Positions 9,729-19,228 of a stretch of DNA of 64,000 nt are shown piece by piece. Position 1 is the first letter of the stretch; every line of letters begins with the position of its first letter. The notes beneath the pieces were generated by a model. That model was not told the DNA's origin and did no database searches. It worked only from the letters and a program-made list of their open reading frames with translations. Source of the DNA: Clostridiales bacterium (lineage in GTDB: Bacteria > Bacillota > Clostridia > Christensenellales > Pumilibacteraceae); contig JAIEFT010000040.1 in assembly GCA_029066805.1 (NCBI GenBank), positions 1 through 64,000 on the forward strand. The letters run 5' to 3'. The translations under genes and the position numbers were made by a program.

Positions 9729-9870
9729 AACTTACTTCTTTTTGGAAAGAAGTAAGCAAGAAAACCTAACTTCCATTTCTAAGCCGTTAATTTGGCTGTA
9801 TATTCTTGCTTAACTCATAACAATAAGCAATATTATTATGTCCTTCTTTTTTGGAAAGAAGTAAGGTCAT
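9729..9870. repeat. Two copies of a short hairpin repeat (CTTACTTCTTT-TTGG-AAAGAAGTAAG type)
   Basis: acttacttctttttggaaagaagtaagcaag near 9729 and ccttcttttttggaaagaagtaagg near 9842; a related ttgcttcttttgataaaagaag near 5140. Confidence 0.55.
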
Positions 9871-9909
9871 TCGATTGCTTTACTACAATTACAATCTTAT
9901 CCTTAAGTA

Positions 9910-10428
9910 TTATTGCTTAATAGTAATCGTTTTAATCACAATCGGGTTGAGCGGAATGTCCGAATAATATTGCCACCTGCCGGTTTTGACCTTGCCGTAA
10001 GCTACAGCGGTCTTTATGCTTTGCTCGTCCGCGCAACGTCCGAACGCGGCATACTCGCCGTTGAGGTGCGGCGTGTCGGCTACACAAATAAAGAACTGAC
10101 TGGACGCGCTGTCCTTTACGGAAGTGCGCGCCATGGATATCGTGCCCTTAGTGTGGCTGATAGGATTGTTAACGCCGTTGCTTTTAAACTCGCCCTTTAT
10201 TGTAGGCGCTTCCTTTTGCACAAGCCCGCGGCGTTCGTCAAACACGAATCCTCCGCCCTGTATCATAAACTTGTCGATAACGCGGTGAAAGCACAGTCCG
10301 TCGTAGAAATGCGCGTTACACAGCTTGACGAAGTTGGCGACTGTTATGGGCGCGGCGTCGGGATAAAGCTCGAGGTTGATAGCGTTGCCGTCCGTAAACT
10401 CGATGGTTGCGTAGATTTTGTTTTCCAT
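9910..10428 (-). CDS. Cyclophilin-type peptidyl-prolyl cis-trans isomerase
   Basis: YPDAAPITVANFVKLCNAHFYDGLCFHRVIDKFMIQGGGF; RBS AGGAG upstream of MENKIYATIEF. Confidence 0.93.
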   Translation of the reverse strand: MENKIYATIEFTDGNAINLELYPDAAPITVANFVKLCNAHFYDGLCFHRVIDKFMIQGGGFVFDERRGLVQKEAPTIKGEFKSNGVNNPISHTKGTISMARTSVKDSASSQFFICVADTPHLNGEYAAFGRCADEQSIKTAVAYGKVKTGRWQYYSDIPLNPIVIKTITIKQ

Positions 10429-10452
10429 GATCATCTCCTATTGATTGTTTAT

Positions 10453-11349
10453 TTAGTTGAGCTTCTCGCACTCGTCGAGAGCTTTGATTACTTGCGAAAC
10501 GGTTTCGGCATAATTCACTGCGGTGCGCAGCGCCTTGCCTCCGGTCACTCCGCGAAAGTAGTGCACAAAAAACTTTCGCGCCTGAATGATCGTATACCTA
10601 TCGTCAAAATACTGCAAAAGCAATTCTATATGCCTCCGCGCCACTACGAACGGATTAAACCCCTCTCCGTCAAACACGTGCGGATTAGCGAGCGCCCGCC
10701 GCCCTATCATGTACGCGGCTATGGGCGGCTTCGGTTCGGAACAGTCGCATAGGTCGCCGTTCATTACGATAGGGATTGACGAGCGCTTCGCTATCCTTAT
10801 TATAGCGTCGCTGTCGGAAGTCCCCGCATATCGCTGTTCGGCGTATCTGCCGTGTACGGTAACAGCCGCCGCGCCGGCTTTGGCTACGCTTTCTATAAGC
10901 GCCTCGGCTTGATTTTTTCCCATTCGATAGCCTAACCTGGTCTTGACCGTTACGGGCTTGTCGGTAGCGCTCTTTATGGCGCTGACAATCTCGCCCGCTC
11001 GCAAAGGATCGTTAAGCAGCGCCGAGCCGTCGCCGTTCTTTACTATCTTGGGCATGGGACAGCCCATGTTTACGTCTATTACATCGCAGTCGAGCGTTTT
11101 GACCGCAACGGCAAAGTCCCTCGGGTCGTTTCCGAATAGCTGAATGCACGACGGGCGTTCTATCTCCGACAATCGCATGAGCGCATTGGTCTTTTGGCTG
11201 TCGTGAACAAGTCCGCGCACCGAAACCATTTCGGTTACGGTCAGCCCTGCTCCGCACTCCTTGCACAGCGTGCGAAACGCTATATCTGTGTATCCCGCCA
11301 TGGGCGCGAGTATTCCGCCCGATATTGTGTACTTGCCGATTTTCAACAA
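10453..11349 (-). CDS. dus: tRNA-dihydrouridine synthase
   Basis: APMAGYTDIAFRTLCKECGAGLTVTEMVS...CDVIDVNMGCPMPKIVKNGDGSALL...VTVHGRYAEQRYAG. Confidence 0.93.
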   Translation of the reverse strand: MLKIGKYTISGGILAPMAGYTDIAFRTLCKECGAGLTVTEMVSVRGLVHDSQKTNALMRLSEIERPSCIQLFGNDPRDFAVAVKTLDCDVIDVNMGCPMPKIVKNGDGSALLNDPLRAGEIVSAIKSATDKPVTVKTRLGYRMGKNQAEALIESVAKAGAAAVTVHGRYAEQRYAGTSDSDAIIRIAKRSSIPIVMNGDLCDCSEPKPPIAAYMIGRRALANPHVFDGEGFNPFVVARRHIELLLQYFDDRYTIIQARKFFVHYFRGVTGGKALRTAVNYAETVSQVIKALDECEKLN

Positions 11350-11361
11350 TTGTTTATCCTA

Positions 11362-12189
11362 TTAGATTTCCGATATTTTCGCTTTTACGCGCTTGTTGAG
11401 CTCGACTTCCACATCCATGCCGCTATCGGCAAGCAGAGCTACGCACGCGTCGATAGCGGCGGTGTAATCGCCGTTAGCGACTGCATTATCAAGCTCGGAT
11501 TTCGGGTCGGACTTATGCCCCGCTTTTTTGAGCTTTTTGTACGTCTTTTGCGCGTACAGCAACGCGGGGAAATTATCGGGCAGCTTGGATAATTGTGTCT
11601 TGACCGTGTCGTAGTTCTTTTCTATGCCTTTGGCTTTTTCCCAAAGCGTGAGCGCCTCGTCGGGACTGCCCGCGCTGTCGTCGCCGAAAATGAACGTGTG
11701 TCTGCCTATCAGCTTTTTGCACAGCTCGTCGCAAACGTCGTTAAAGTCAAACTCGCCCGCACGCCGCGCTATATCCGATTGCAATAACGACTGCAAAAAC
11801 ACGTCGCCGAACTCCTCGCGCATGTTGGGAATATCGCGCTTATCGATAGCGTCGACCGCCTCGTACGCTTCCTCTATCATGTTGATGCGAATACTCTCGT
11901 GAGTCTGCGCCCGATCCCACGGGCAACCGTCGCCGTCGCGAGTAAGCCTTGCCGTCACGCGCAATGCGTCGGCGGCGTTGTATCGCTCCTTGTTAAACTC
12001 GCGCTCGGGCGGCACGGAAATTTCCGTAGCTCCGTCCGCAATCAACTCTCTGCCGTACAAGCTGTAGAGTTTGGTCTTTATCTGCGAAAATATATCCGGC
12101 GTTATGTCATAAACGTACAGATTCAGTGAAGTGTCGATGATAGGCAGTCGCAAAAACGTTGTGCCGTCCACCGTAAGCGTGTTTTTCAT
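11362..12189 (-). CDS. mazG: MazG family nucleotide pyrophosphohydrolase
   Basis: DGCPWDRAQTHESIRINMIEEAYEAVDAI...EEFGDVFLQSLLQSDIARRAGEFDFNDV. Confidence 0.9.
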   Translation of the reverse strand: MKNTLTVDGTTFLRLPIIDTSLNLYVYDITPDIFSQIKTKLYSLYGRELIADGATEISVPPEREFNKERYNAADALRVTARLTRDGDGCPWDRAQTHESIRINMIEEAYEAVDAIDKRDIPNMREEFGDVFLQSLLQSDIARRAGEFDFNDVCDELCKKLIGRHTFIFGDDSAGSPDEALTLWEKAKGIEKNYDTVKTQLSKLPDNFPALLYAQKTYKKLKKAGHKSDPKSELDNAVANGDYTAAIDACVALLADSGMDVEVELNKRVKAKISEI

Positions 12190-13892
12190 TATTTAATTTC
12201 CTCTTGTAACGCGGTAAGATGCTTTTCTATTTTTTTACAGACTTCCTTAAGCGCACCGTCGTCAAACGGGCTTTTCAGTCCCGCCTCGTGCGCCAAATCG
12301 ACAATCGATTTAGTGCCGCCCGCTTCAACCAAATTCAAGTACCGCTTTAGCGCGTCCTTAAAGTCGACGGCGGCAAGCTCTCCGAACTGCAACGCCAAGC
12401 ACGTCGAAAGGCAGTAGTCTATATAATAGAACGGCGATTCGTAGATGTGCTTTTGGTACTGCCATCTTCCGCCGACGTTGATGAACGGGATATCGCACAT
12501 ATCCACGTACGGGCGGAACTCGCTCTCTAATTTTAGCCACAGCTCGCGCCGCCCTTTGGGCGTCAAGTCGGGATTTTCGTATACAAGCTGTTGGAAGTAA
12601 TCCACAGTAACGCCGTAAGGCAAAAAGTTGAAGGCGTCGAATATCTGCTGATAGGTCGCTTCTACCGCACGGTCGCCGTAGAAGTATCGGTTGTAACTGT
12701 TGCACAACGCCTCCATGCTCATGGAATGAGTTTCGGCTGTTTCCATACCGCCCACAAACAAATCGATATCTACATTATTGGCTGCGGCGCGGCTAAACGC
12801 ATATGCGTGTCCGAACTCGTGAGTGAGCACGCCCACGTCGTCCATTGTTCCGTTGAAGTTGGCGAATATAAAAGGCTGAGAAAAATCGAACAGCATTTCG
12901 GCATAACCGCCGCCCATCTTGCCCTCGCGCGCCACGTAGTCTATTGCCTGCGCGGAACACATATCGCGGAAAAAAGCGCCGAGTTTGCTGTCCATATCGT
13001 CGTAAATCTCTTGCGCGGCGGCGAACAGCTGCTCCGCATTGCCTTGGGGATCGATGTTGCCGCCGGGAATGTAATTGTCGTTATCGTACAGATGTACTTT
13101 GTCAAGCCCCAGTCTAACGCTAAGCTCTGATTTCAGCTTGGTAAGCGCGGGCACTACGTCGCGTAGCACTGACTCGCGAAAAACCGCAATATCATTCCTG
13201 CCGTAGCCTATGTGACCTATGCGCAGATCGCCCATTTCGACGAAGTTTTTAAAGCCCATTTTTTTCGCCATCGAATCGCGCACCTTGACCATTCTGTCGT
13301 AAATATCGTCAAGCTTATCGCCCACGGTAGCGAGCGTTTCACCTATAACAGAGAACGCCTCTTTACGCACGGCACGGTCTGCGTCCTTGCAAAACCCGTG
13401 CATCTGGCTGAGCGTTACATTTTTTCCTTTCCACGGGTAAGTAAGCGAGGCAAGCAGCTTGTCATATTCGGTGATCAGCTTATTCTCCTCGATGCAATCG
13501 TCAACGATTCGCTCGTCCATCACGCGCAAGTTCGCTTTTATGTTATCAACGATTATAGAATTTATTATGTCGCTAAGCCCGTCCGCGTACGGGGATGACA
13601 TGAGCGCGCGGTTAAACTCTGTGCTCTTAGCCGATAACGCGGGCAGGTTTTCGTCGTAATAGTCCTGCTCGGCGGAATAGAATTCGTCCTTTACGTCAAG
13701 CGAGTGGCGTATCATAGCGAGGTTTATTTGCGTGACAAACTTGACAAAATACGCGTTCACGTCCTCGCGAATATCGGCAAGCTCTTTAGCGCTTTTCGCA
13801 TTTTTGACCTTAGCTATCGCGCCGTCGTAGTACTCCGCCGCTTTTTTTAGGTCTACGCGCTCATACTTGTAATCGGAAATCTTTTTAACCAT
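12189..13892 (-). CDS. M3 family oligoendopeptidase (PepF-like)
   Basis: LTHEFGHAYAFSRAA ... GGMETAETHSMSMEALC (HExxH and downstream E); probable start MVKKISDYKYERV. Confidence 0.88.
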   Translation of the reverse strand: MVKKISDYKYERVDLKKAAEYYDGAIAKVKNAKSAKELADIREDVNAYFVKFVTQINLAMIRHSLDVKDEFYSAEQDYYDENLPALSAKSTEFNRALMSSPYADGLSDIINSIIVDNIKANLRVMDERIVDDCIEENKLITEYDKLLASLTYPWKGKNVTLSQMHGFCKDADRAVRKEAFSVIGETLATVGDKLDDIYDRMVKVRDSMAKKMGFKNFVEMGDLRIGHIGYGRNDIAVFRESVLRDVVPALTKLKSELSVRLGLDKVHLYDNDNYIPGGNIDPQGNAEQLFAAAQEIYDDMDSKLGAFFRDMCSAQAIDYVAREGKMGGGYAEMLFDFSQPFIFANFNGTMDDVGVLTHEFGHAYAFSRAAANNVDIDLFVGGMETAETHSMSMEALCNSYNRYFYGDRAVEATYQQIFDAFNFLPYGVTVDYFQQLVYENPDLTPKGRRELWLKLESEFRPYVDMCDIPFINVGGRWQYQKHIYESPFYYIDYCLSTCLALQFGELAAVDFKDALKRYLNLVEAGGTKSIVDLAHEAGLKSPFDDGALKEVCKKIEKHLTALQEEIK

Positions 13893-13956
13893 GACAATAC
13901 CTTTTACCTTTTTCATTATTATATATAACAAAGCAATATTTGTCAAGCACAGAAAA

Positions 13957-14075
13957 AAGGATGAGACTCCTCGCCTACGGCTCGGAGTGACAATATACTT
14001 TTGTCATCCCGAACGAACAGTGAGGGCTCTCATCCTCTTTCTAATTCTGCATTCTTAATTCTTAATTCCGAATTA
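13957..14075. repeat. Interspersed palindromic repeat (GGATGAGACTC...CGGAGTGACA), with aattctgcattcttaattc tail
   Basis: aaaaggatgagactcctcgcctacggctcggagtgacaa...tttgtcatcccgaacgaacagtgagggctctcatcctctttctaattctgcattcttaattc. Confidence 0.75.
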
Positions 14076-15611
14076 ATCCTCAAACACCGTGACCGATATG
14101 GGCGGAACGGCGACAGTGCCGTTTTTGTTGGGCTTGGCTTCCTTACCCGCCGCAAACACAACCTTTGCCTTTGCGGGAATTTCCACCGCTACTGTTTGCT
14201 TAACGGCGAGCGGGTTGACCACTACGGTAAGTCCGCCGCGCTTGTAAACAAGCGGCTCAGCACCCACGGCGTGCACTATCTCGAAGTCATCGGAGATTAG
14301 CTCTTTGCGCGACTTGCGGAATTCAAACAGCGACTTTACAAAGTTAAGTAATGATTTTTTATCCTTGAGCTGCGCTTCCACATTGACGATTTTGTCATTC
14401 TCGGTGGGAAGGAACGTATTATCGGCGGCAGAGAACCCTGCGTTCTTGCCAATACTCCATTGCATAGGCGTGCGCGAGCCCGTACGCGCAAAACCGCATT
14501 CCACCGACGGCAAGTCCTTTTGGTACTTCATGCCTATTTCGTCGCCGTAGTACATAAACGGTACGCCGGGCAGTGTGAATAGGGTTGTGTATATTGCCTT
14601 AAGCTGTTCGTGAGTATAATTAGGCGCAAGCCTCGGAGTATCGTGATTACACGATATTATTGCTATACTGCCGTTATCCTTGACCGCGTCGAACCATTCG
14701 GTAAAGCTCTTTGCAAATGCCGCCGCGTCGCCGCGACCGTCCTTATCGAAGTAGCTGTGCTCGCCCGCTTCCTCGTACCTGACAAGCCTGTTATACGGAT
14801 TGCCGTGGTGATCGAGCATAAAGTCGGCATGGAATCCCGCGCGGATGGCCTGCGGATTTGACCACTCGGACACAAGCACTGCGTCGGGATATTCTTTGTC
14901 GAGCATAGCGCGGATGTCGCGCCAAATTTCGGTAGTGGCGGGTTTTTCGCTCTGGCTTTTATCATTCTTGACAAGCGAGTCCGCCATATCGACGCGAAAC
15001 CCGTCCGCACCCCTATCAAGCCAGAACCGCATAACCGACTTAAGCCACTCGCGTGTAGCCAAAGCAGCTTCCGAGGTGTAAGGCATTTGCCAGTCGGGCT
15101 CGGTTATTTCGTTAAAACCGTAGTTGAGCGACGGCTGTGTGGAATAGAAATTCACCACGTAATTGCCCTTGCGGTTGTGTCTGCCAGAAATAGCCTTAAA
15201 GCCTTCGGGGAACTGCCACTCGTGCGTCGTCCAGATAAAGCGGTCGTACATGTCGTTGCGAACAGACTCCGCGCTTTTGAGGAAGTCGGCGTTTTGCTCG
15301 GACGTGTGCCCGGGCACAAGATCAAGAATCACGCGAATGCCTTTGGCGTGCGCCGCGGCGATAAACTCGTCAAAGTCCGCTTCCGTGCCGAACCGCGACG
15401 AAACCTTAAAGTAATCGCGAACGTCATAGCCGCCGTCCATGAACGGTGAATCGTAATGCGGATTGAGCCATATCGCGTTTGCGCCCAGCTCCTTGATGTA
15501 GTCTAGCTTGCTCGTAATGCCCTTTAGGTCGCCGTAACCGTCGCCGTTAGAATCCATGTAGGAATTGGGATATATCTCGTAGAATATAGCCGATTTTAAC
15601 CAGTTGCTCAT
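14073..15611 (-). CDS. Glycoside hydrolase family 13 (alpha-glucosidase/alpha-amylase type)
   Basis: IFYEIYPNSYMDSNGDGYGDLKGITSKLDYIKELGANAIWLNPHYDSPFMDGGYDVRDY ... GFRVDMADSLV ... SCNHDTPR. Confidence 0.92.
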   Translation of the reverse strand: MSNWLKSAIFYEIYPNSYMDSNGDGYGDLKGITSKLDYIKELGANAIWLNPHYDSPFMDGGYDVRDYFKVSSRFGTEADFDEFIAAAHAKGIRVILDLVPGHTSEQNADFLKSAESVRNDMYDRFIWTTHEWQFPEGFKAISGRHNRKGNYVVNFYSTQPSLNYGFNEITEPDWQMPYTSEAALATREWLKSVMRFWLDRGADGFRVDMADSLVKNDKSQSEKPATTEIWRDIRAMLDKEYPDAVLVSEWSNPQAIRAGFHADFMLDHHGNPYNRLVRYEEAGEHSYFDKDGRGDAAAFAKSFTEWFDAVKDNGSIAIISCNHDTPRLAPNYTHEQLKAIYTTLFTLPGVPFMYYGDEIGMKYQKDLPSVECGFARTGSRTPMQWSIGKNAGFSAADNTFLPTENDKIVNVEAQLKDKKSLLNFVKSLFEFRKSRKELISDDFEIVHAVGAEPLVYKRGGLTVVVNPLAVKQTVAVEIPAKAKVVFAAGKEAKPNKNGTVAVPPISVTVFED

Positions 15612-15635
15612 AAAAAACTCCGTTTTATAGTGTGT

Positions 15636-17069
15636 TTATTCCTTAGCTTCTTCCTTTTTGTCTTCGACTTTTTCAGTCGTGGGCTTGGCTCTGCTCATCT
15701 TGACAGCCGTCACTATTCCGGCAGCGAGAACTGCGACTATAACCGTCACAGCGTACACCACAAGCAAGCTGAAGCTGATGCCCCTACGCGTCACTACGGG
15801 CGCTTGAGTCTGGCGCACGGACGACGACACAAACGTAGTATCGTAGTAATCGGCGACAGTTGCGTTAACCTTTTTGATGACCTCTACGGTCTGCTTTTCT
15901 ATTCCCGCAAGGTTTTCCACCGCCTTGGCCTTTAGCGCGTCGTCGGTCGGTTTTTCGTCGTCGAGGTTGTTCAGTCTTGTTGCTATATTTTTAAGCTGGA
16001 CCTCGTAGTCGCGCACTTGGCGGTTTGCTTCGTCCAAACGCTCCTGATACGTAAAGTATTGAGGCGGATAGGATATTATAGTCGTGGTTGGATTACTGTC
16101 AGTTCCCGCGCCCGTGGTGGTGGTGTTGGGATGAATATTCTTTATCTGCTCGGTCAAGACCTTAATGTATTCTCTGAGCGGCTCAAGTCTGTTGTTGATA
16201 TCCATCTCGCTAGCCAAAAGCGCGTTACGCGCCGTTTCCCTGTTGCGCCAAATATTGTTGGACAGAATGTACGCGTTAAACTGATTATAGCTGCTGCTGA
16301 GCACGTTTATGTCGCTCGCAAGCTGAGCAAACGTCGTGTCGTTTGCGGCGGAAATAAAGCCGGCGGCTTCCGTCTCCATGCGCGCAAGGAAGGCTTTGAC
16401 CGATTCGAGCGACTGCAAGTATATGTCGTAAACGTCGGTAAACTCGAGCTGATCGTTCTCCGACAGGTTGTACGAATTTTCCGCAAACATGGTCGTCACC
16501 GAAAAGCGCGCTTGGAACTCCGCATAGTAGCAGTTGACCACCTTGTTGAGAAGCAGCTTGGCTTGATCGTCCGAAAGACCGATTGCCGACGGGTTGGAAA
16601 TGATTATGTTAAAGCGCGTAGGATACATGTTGTAATTGCGCAGAGTATTGGCGGCGTTTGTATCGCCGTTTGCCGCGGCTTCGGTAAGCCTCACATACTC
16701 GTCGGTGAGCACGCTCTCTATGCGCATAGCGTCGCGCAGCGTGGAAATATCCTTGATCTTGCCGCCGAGGTTAGCCTCGTCCACCGCTTTTGCAAGCACG
16801 GTCGTGCTTATGATATTATCGGTGTTAAGCGGCGCGCCGCTCGGATCTTCGCCCACCTCGATACCGCTGTAAATGTATTCGATAGTCGTCTGCGCAATAG
16901 GCTCGGACTTATAATACATCCTGATCGGCACGGCAACCGCCGTAGCAAGCAGCACCGCAATGGCAATATAAATCAACATGCGCAGCCAGGCCTTTTGCAA
17001 AAAGCGCCCGATCTTTTTAAAGGTCAAGCCTTCTTCCTGCTCGTCCTCGTAAACGTTTTCCTGATTCAT
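15636..17069 (-). CDS. Two-TM Wzz-like/chain-length-determinant-type membrane protein
   Basis: N-terminal TM (LRMLIYIAIAVLLATAVAVPI), long extracytoplasmic coiled region, C-terminal TM (GISFSLLVVYAVTVIVAVLAAGIV) and charged tail. Confidence 0.5.
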   Translation of the reverse strand: MNQENVYEDEQEEGLTFKKIGRFLQKAWLRMLIYIAIAVLLATAVAVPIRMYYKSEPIAQTTIEYIYSGIEVGEDPSGAPLNTDNIISTTVLAKAVDEANLGGKIKDISTLRDAMRIESVLTDEYVRLTEAAANGDTNAANTLRNYNMYPTRFNIIISNPSAIGLSDDQAKLLLNKVVNCYYAEFQARFSVTTMFAENSYNLSENDQLEFTDVYDIYLQSLESVKAFLARMETEAAGFISAANDTTFAQLASDINVLSSSYNQFNAYILSNNIWRNRETARNALLASEMDINNRLEPLREYIKVLTEQIKNIHPNTTTTGAGTDSNPTTTIISYPPQYFTYQERLDEANRQVRDYEVQLKNIATRLNNLDDEKPTDDALKAKAVENLAGIEKQTVEVIKKVNATVADYYDTTFVSSSVRQTQAPVVTRRGISFSLLVVYAVTVIVAVLAAGIVTAVKMSRAKPTTEKVEDKKEEAKE

Positions 17070-17218
17070 TACTTTCTCCTTAGCTTTTAGTTCAAACTAT
17101 AGATAGTATATCACCCAAAGACATTAAAATCAACAAAATTCGGATAATTTTAAAATAGTATTTACAATTGTACGCTTATAGAGTGTATCTATTTGAATTA
17201 AACACAAATACTATCTGT

Positions 17219-17989
17219 ATGAAAAGTATAGTAATCGTGGGCGGCTCGTCGGGCATCGGGCTGGCAACCGCACAGAATCTTTTGGATAGCGACTGCGTCC
17301 TCACCAACATATCCAGAACGCCGTGCGCTATGGCGGGCGTCACAAATATCACCGCGGACGTCACGGACGCAAAAGAGCTTTGCGCCGCGATAAACGCCGT
17401 GGATAGGATCGACGCGATAGTCTATTGCGCGGGCGCGTCGCTCGCCGCGCCGATCGAATACGTTGAGCACGACGACGTAGACTACGTGTTTAACGTGAAT
17501 ATGATCGGCGCGATAGAATGCATAAAAGCCGCCATCCCCAGACTGAACAAAAGCGACAATCCCAAGGTGGTACTGCTGTCGTCGGCAGGCGGCATTGCGC
17601 CCATTGCATTCGACAGCTTTTATTCGGCTGCCAAAGCCGGTCTTTTCGCGCTCGCCCTATCCGTTAGGCTAGAGTGTCCAAAAATAAAATGCACGGCAGT
17701 GGCTGTGCCTGCGACTCAGACAGAATTTTCATTCGAGCGCAAAATATACACCGATTGCGGTGAGTACAACAAACAATTGAAGTCGGCGTCTGACGCGCTG
17801 ATAAAAATGGAACAGACGGGCTACTCCGCCGAATATGTGGGCAAACGCGTAGCGGCAATACTAAAAAAACGCAATCCTCCGCCCAAAGTTACTATAGGCA
17901 CAAAAAATAAGCTCATGCTGTTTGCGTACAACCTGCTGCCGTGGCGGCTTAAGCTGTACGCGCTCAGAAAAATTTATGATTTAAAATAA
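17219..17989 (+). CDS. Short-chain dehydrogenase/reductase
   Basis: MKSIVIVGGSSGIGLATAQNLL ... VVLLSSAGGIAPIAFDSFYSAAKAGLFAL (GxxxGIG, YxxxK). Confidence 0.88.
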   Translation: MKSIVIVGGSSGIGLATAQNLLDSDCVLTNISRTPCAMAGVTNITADVTDAKELCAAINAVDRIDAIVYCAGASLAAPIEYVEHDDVDYVFNVNMIGAIECIKAAIPRLNKSDNPKVVLLSSAGGIAPIAFDSFYSAAKAGLFALALSVRLECPKIKCTAVAVPATQTEFSFERKIYTDCGEYNKQLKSASDALIKMEQTGYSAEYVGKRVAAILKKRNPPPKVTIGTKNKLMLFAYNLLPWRLKLYALRKIYDLK

Positions 17990-17992
17990 ATG

Positions 17993-18175
17993 GCTGAGAT
18001 TCTTCACTGCGCTACGCTTGTTCGGAATGACAAAAACGAATTAAAGAAAGAGGATGAGATTCTTCGGCGGGCAGAAAATGCTCGGAATGACAAAAAAAAT
18101 TTAAATTTGTCACTCCGAGTGCAGCAAGAAGTCTCATCCTTATTTCATTCGCATTCTTAATTCTGCATTAAATCA
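17993..18175. repeat. Two abutting copies of the interspersed GGATGAGATTCTTC...CGGAATGACA repeat
   Basis: tggctgagattcttcactgcgctacgcttgttcggaatgacaaaa ... gaggatgagattcttcggcgggcagaaaatgctcggaatgacaaaa ... tttgtcactccgagtgcagcaagaagtctcatcctt. Confidence 0.8.
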
Positions 18176-19228
18176 GATTTCTATTATATTGACGCTTTCG
18201 TCAAAGTCGGTCTTGTCTGTTGTCGTAATAATCGACTGAAATCCGTCCAACGCATCTATAAGCTTTTTGCGGCGGTTCTCGTCCAACTCGCTGAACACGT
18301 CGTCCAGCAGCAGTATGGGCGAAGTGCCAAGCACCCTGGTAAGTAACTGCATTTCCGCCAGCTTCATTGCGAGCGCGGCGGTGCGCTGTTGCCCCTGCGA
18401 GCCGTAGGCGCGCACGTCCACACCGTCCACCGATATAATAATATCGTCCTTATGCGGACCTGTGTGCGTGTACTTTAGTCTGTAATCGCTTTCTCGGTCG
18501 CGCACAAAGCCTGCCAAAAGCTCGCGCTTGATATCTTCTATACCGTCCCCTGCCACGCCGTCGTAGTCAAGACCGAGCGCCTCCTTGCCGTCCGTCAAGA
18601 ACGCGTGCCTGTCTGCGGCAAACGGCGTAAGCTCGCGAACAAAGCCTCTGCGGCTCTTTATTATCTTAGCTCCCACATCGGCGAGAAGCTCGTCCCACGG
18701 CGCGAGCGTGTTATCGTTTGCACCGCCGCTTTTTAGCAGTTTATTCCGGCTCGCCAAAATCTTGCCGTACTGCGACAGCGCGGCAAAGTACGCCTTGGAA
18801 ATCTGGCACAGCGAAATGTCCATAAACCGCCTGCGGTCGGCGGGCGCGTCCTTAATAATCTTAAGTCCGTCGGGACAAAACAGCACTACGGGGCACACGC
18901 CCATCAGCTCGCTCATTCGCGTAATCGGCAGGTTGTTCACGGAAACGCTCTTGTTCACGGTGCGGTCGATTATGATTTTTACCGTTTCGGTAATGCCGTC
19001 CTTTTCCGCCGCGACAAATATAAACGCGCGCTCTTTGTCGCTCTTTATAAGCTCGCGGTCGCGCGGTGTGCGAAACGACTTTCCTACGCCCGCAAAGTAC
19101 ACGGCCTCCAATAGATTGGTTTTGCCTCGCGCGTTTGCGCCCACAAACGCATTTCGGTACGGCGCAAGACTAATCGTGCGTTCTGCGGCGTTGCGGTAAT
19201 CCTTGACTTGTAATTGCTTGACCGTCAC
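18173..19228 (-). CDS. recF: DNA replication and repair protein RecF
   Basis: NAFVGANARGKTNLLEAVYFAGVGKSFRTPRDRELI ... GPHKDDIIISVDG ... GQQRTAALAMKLAEMQLL ... LLLDDVFSELDENRR. Confidence 0.95.
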   Translation of the reverse strand: MTVKQLQVKDYRNAAERTISLAPYRNAFVGANARGKTNLLEAVYFAGVGKSFRTPRDRELIKSDKERAFIFVAAEKDGITETVKIIIDRTVNKSVSVNNLPITRMSELMGVCPVVLFCPDGLKIIKDAPADRRRFMDISLCQISKAYFAALSQYGKILASRNKLLKSGGANDNTLAPWDELLADVGAKIIKSRRGFVRELTPFAADRHAFLTDGKEALGLDYDGVAGDGIEDIKRELLAGFVRDRESDYRLKYTHTGPHKDDIIISVDGVDVRAYGSQGQQRTAALAMKLAEMQLLTRVLGTSPILLLDDVFSELDENRRKKLIDALDGFQSIITTTDKTDFDESVNIIEI

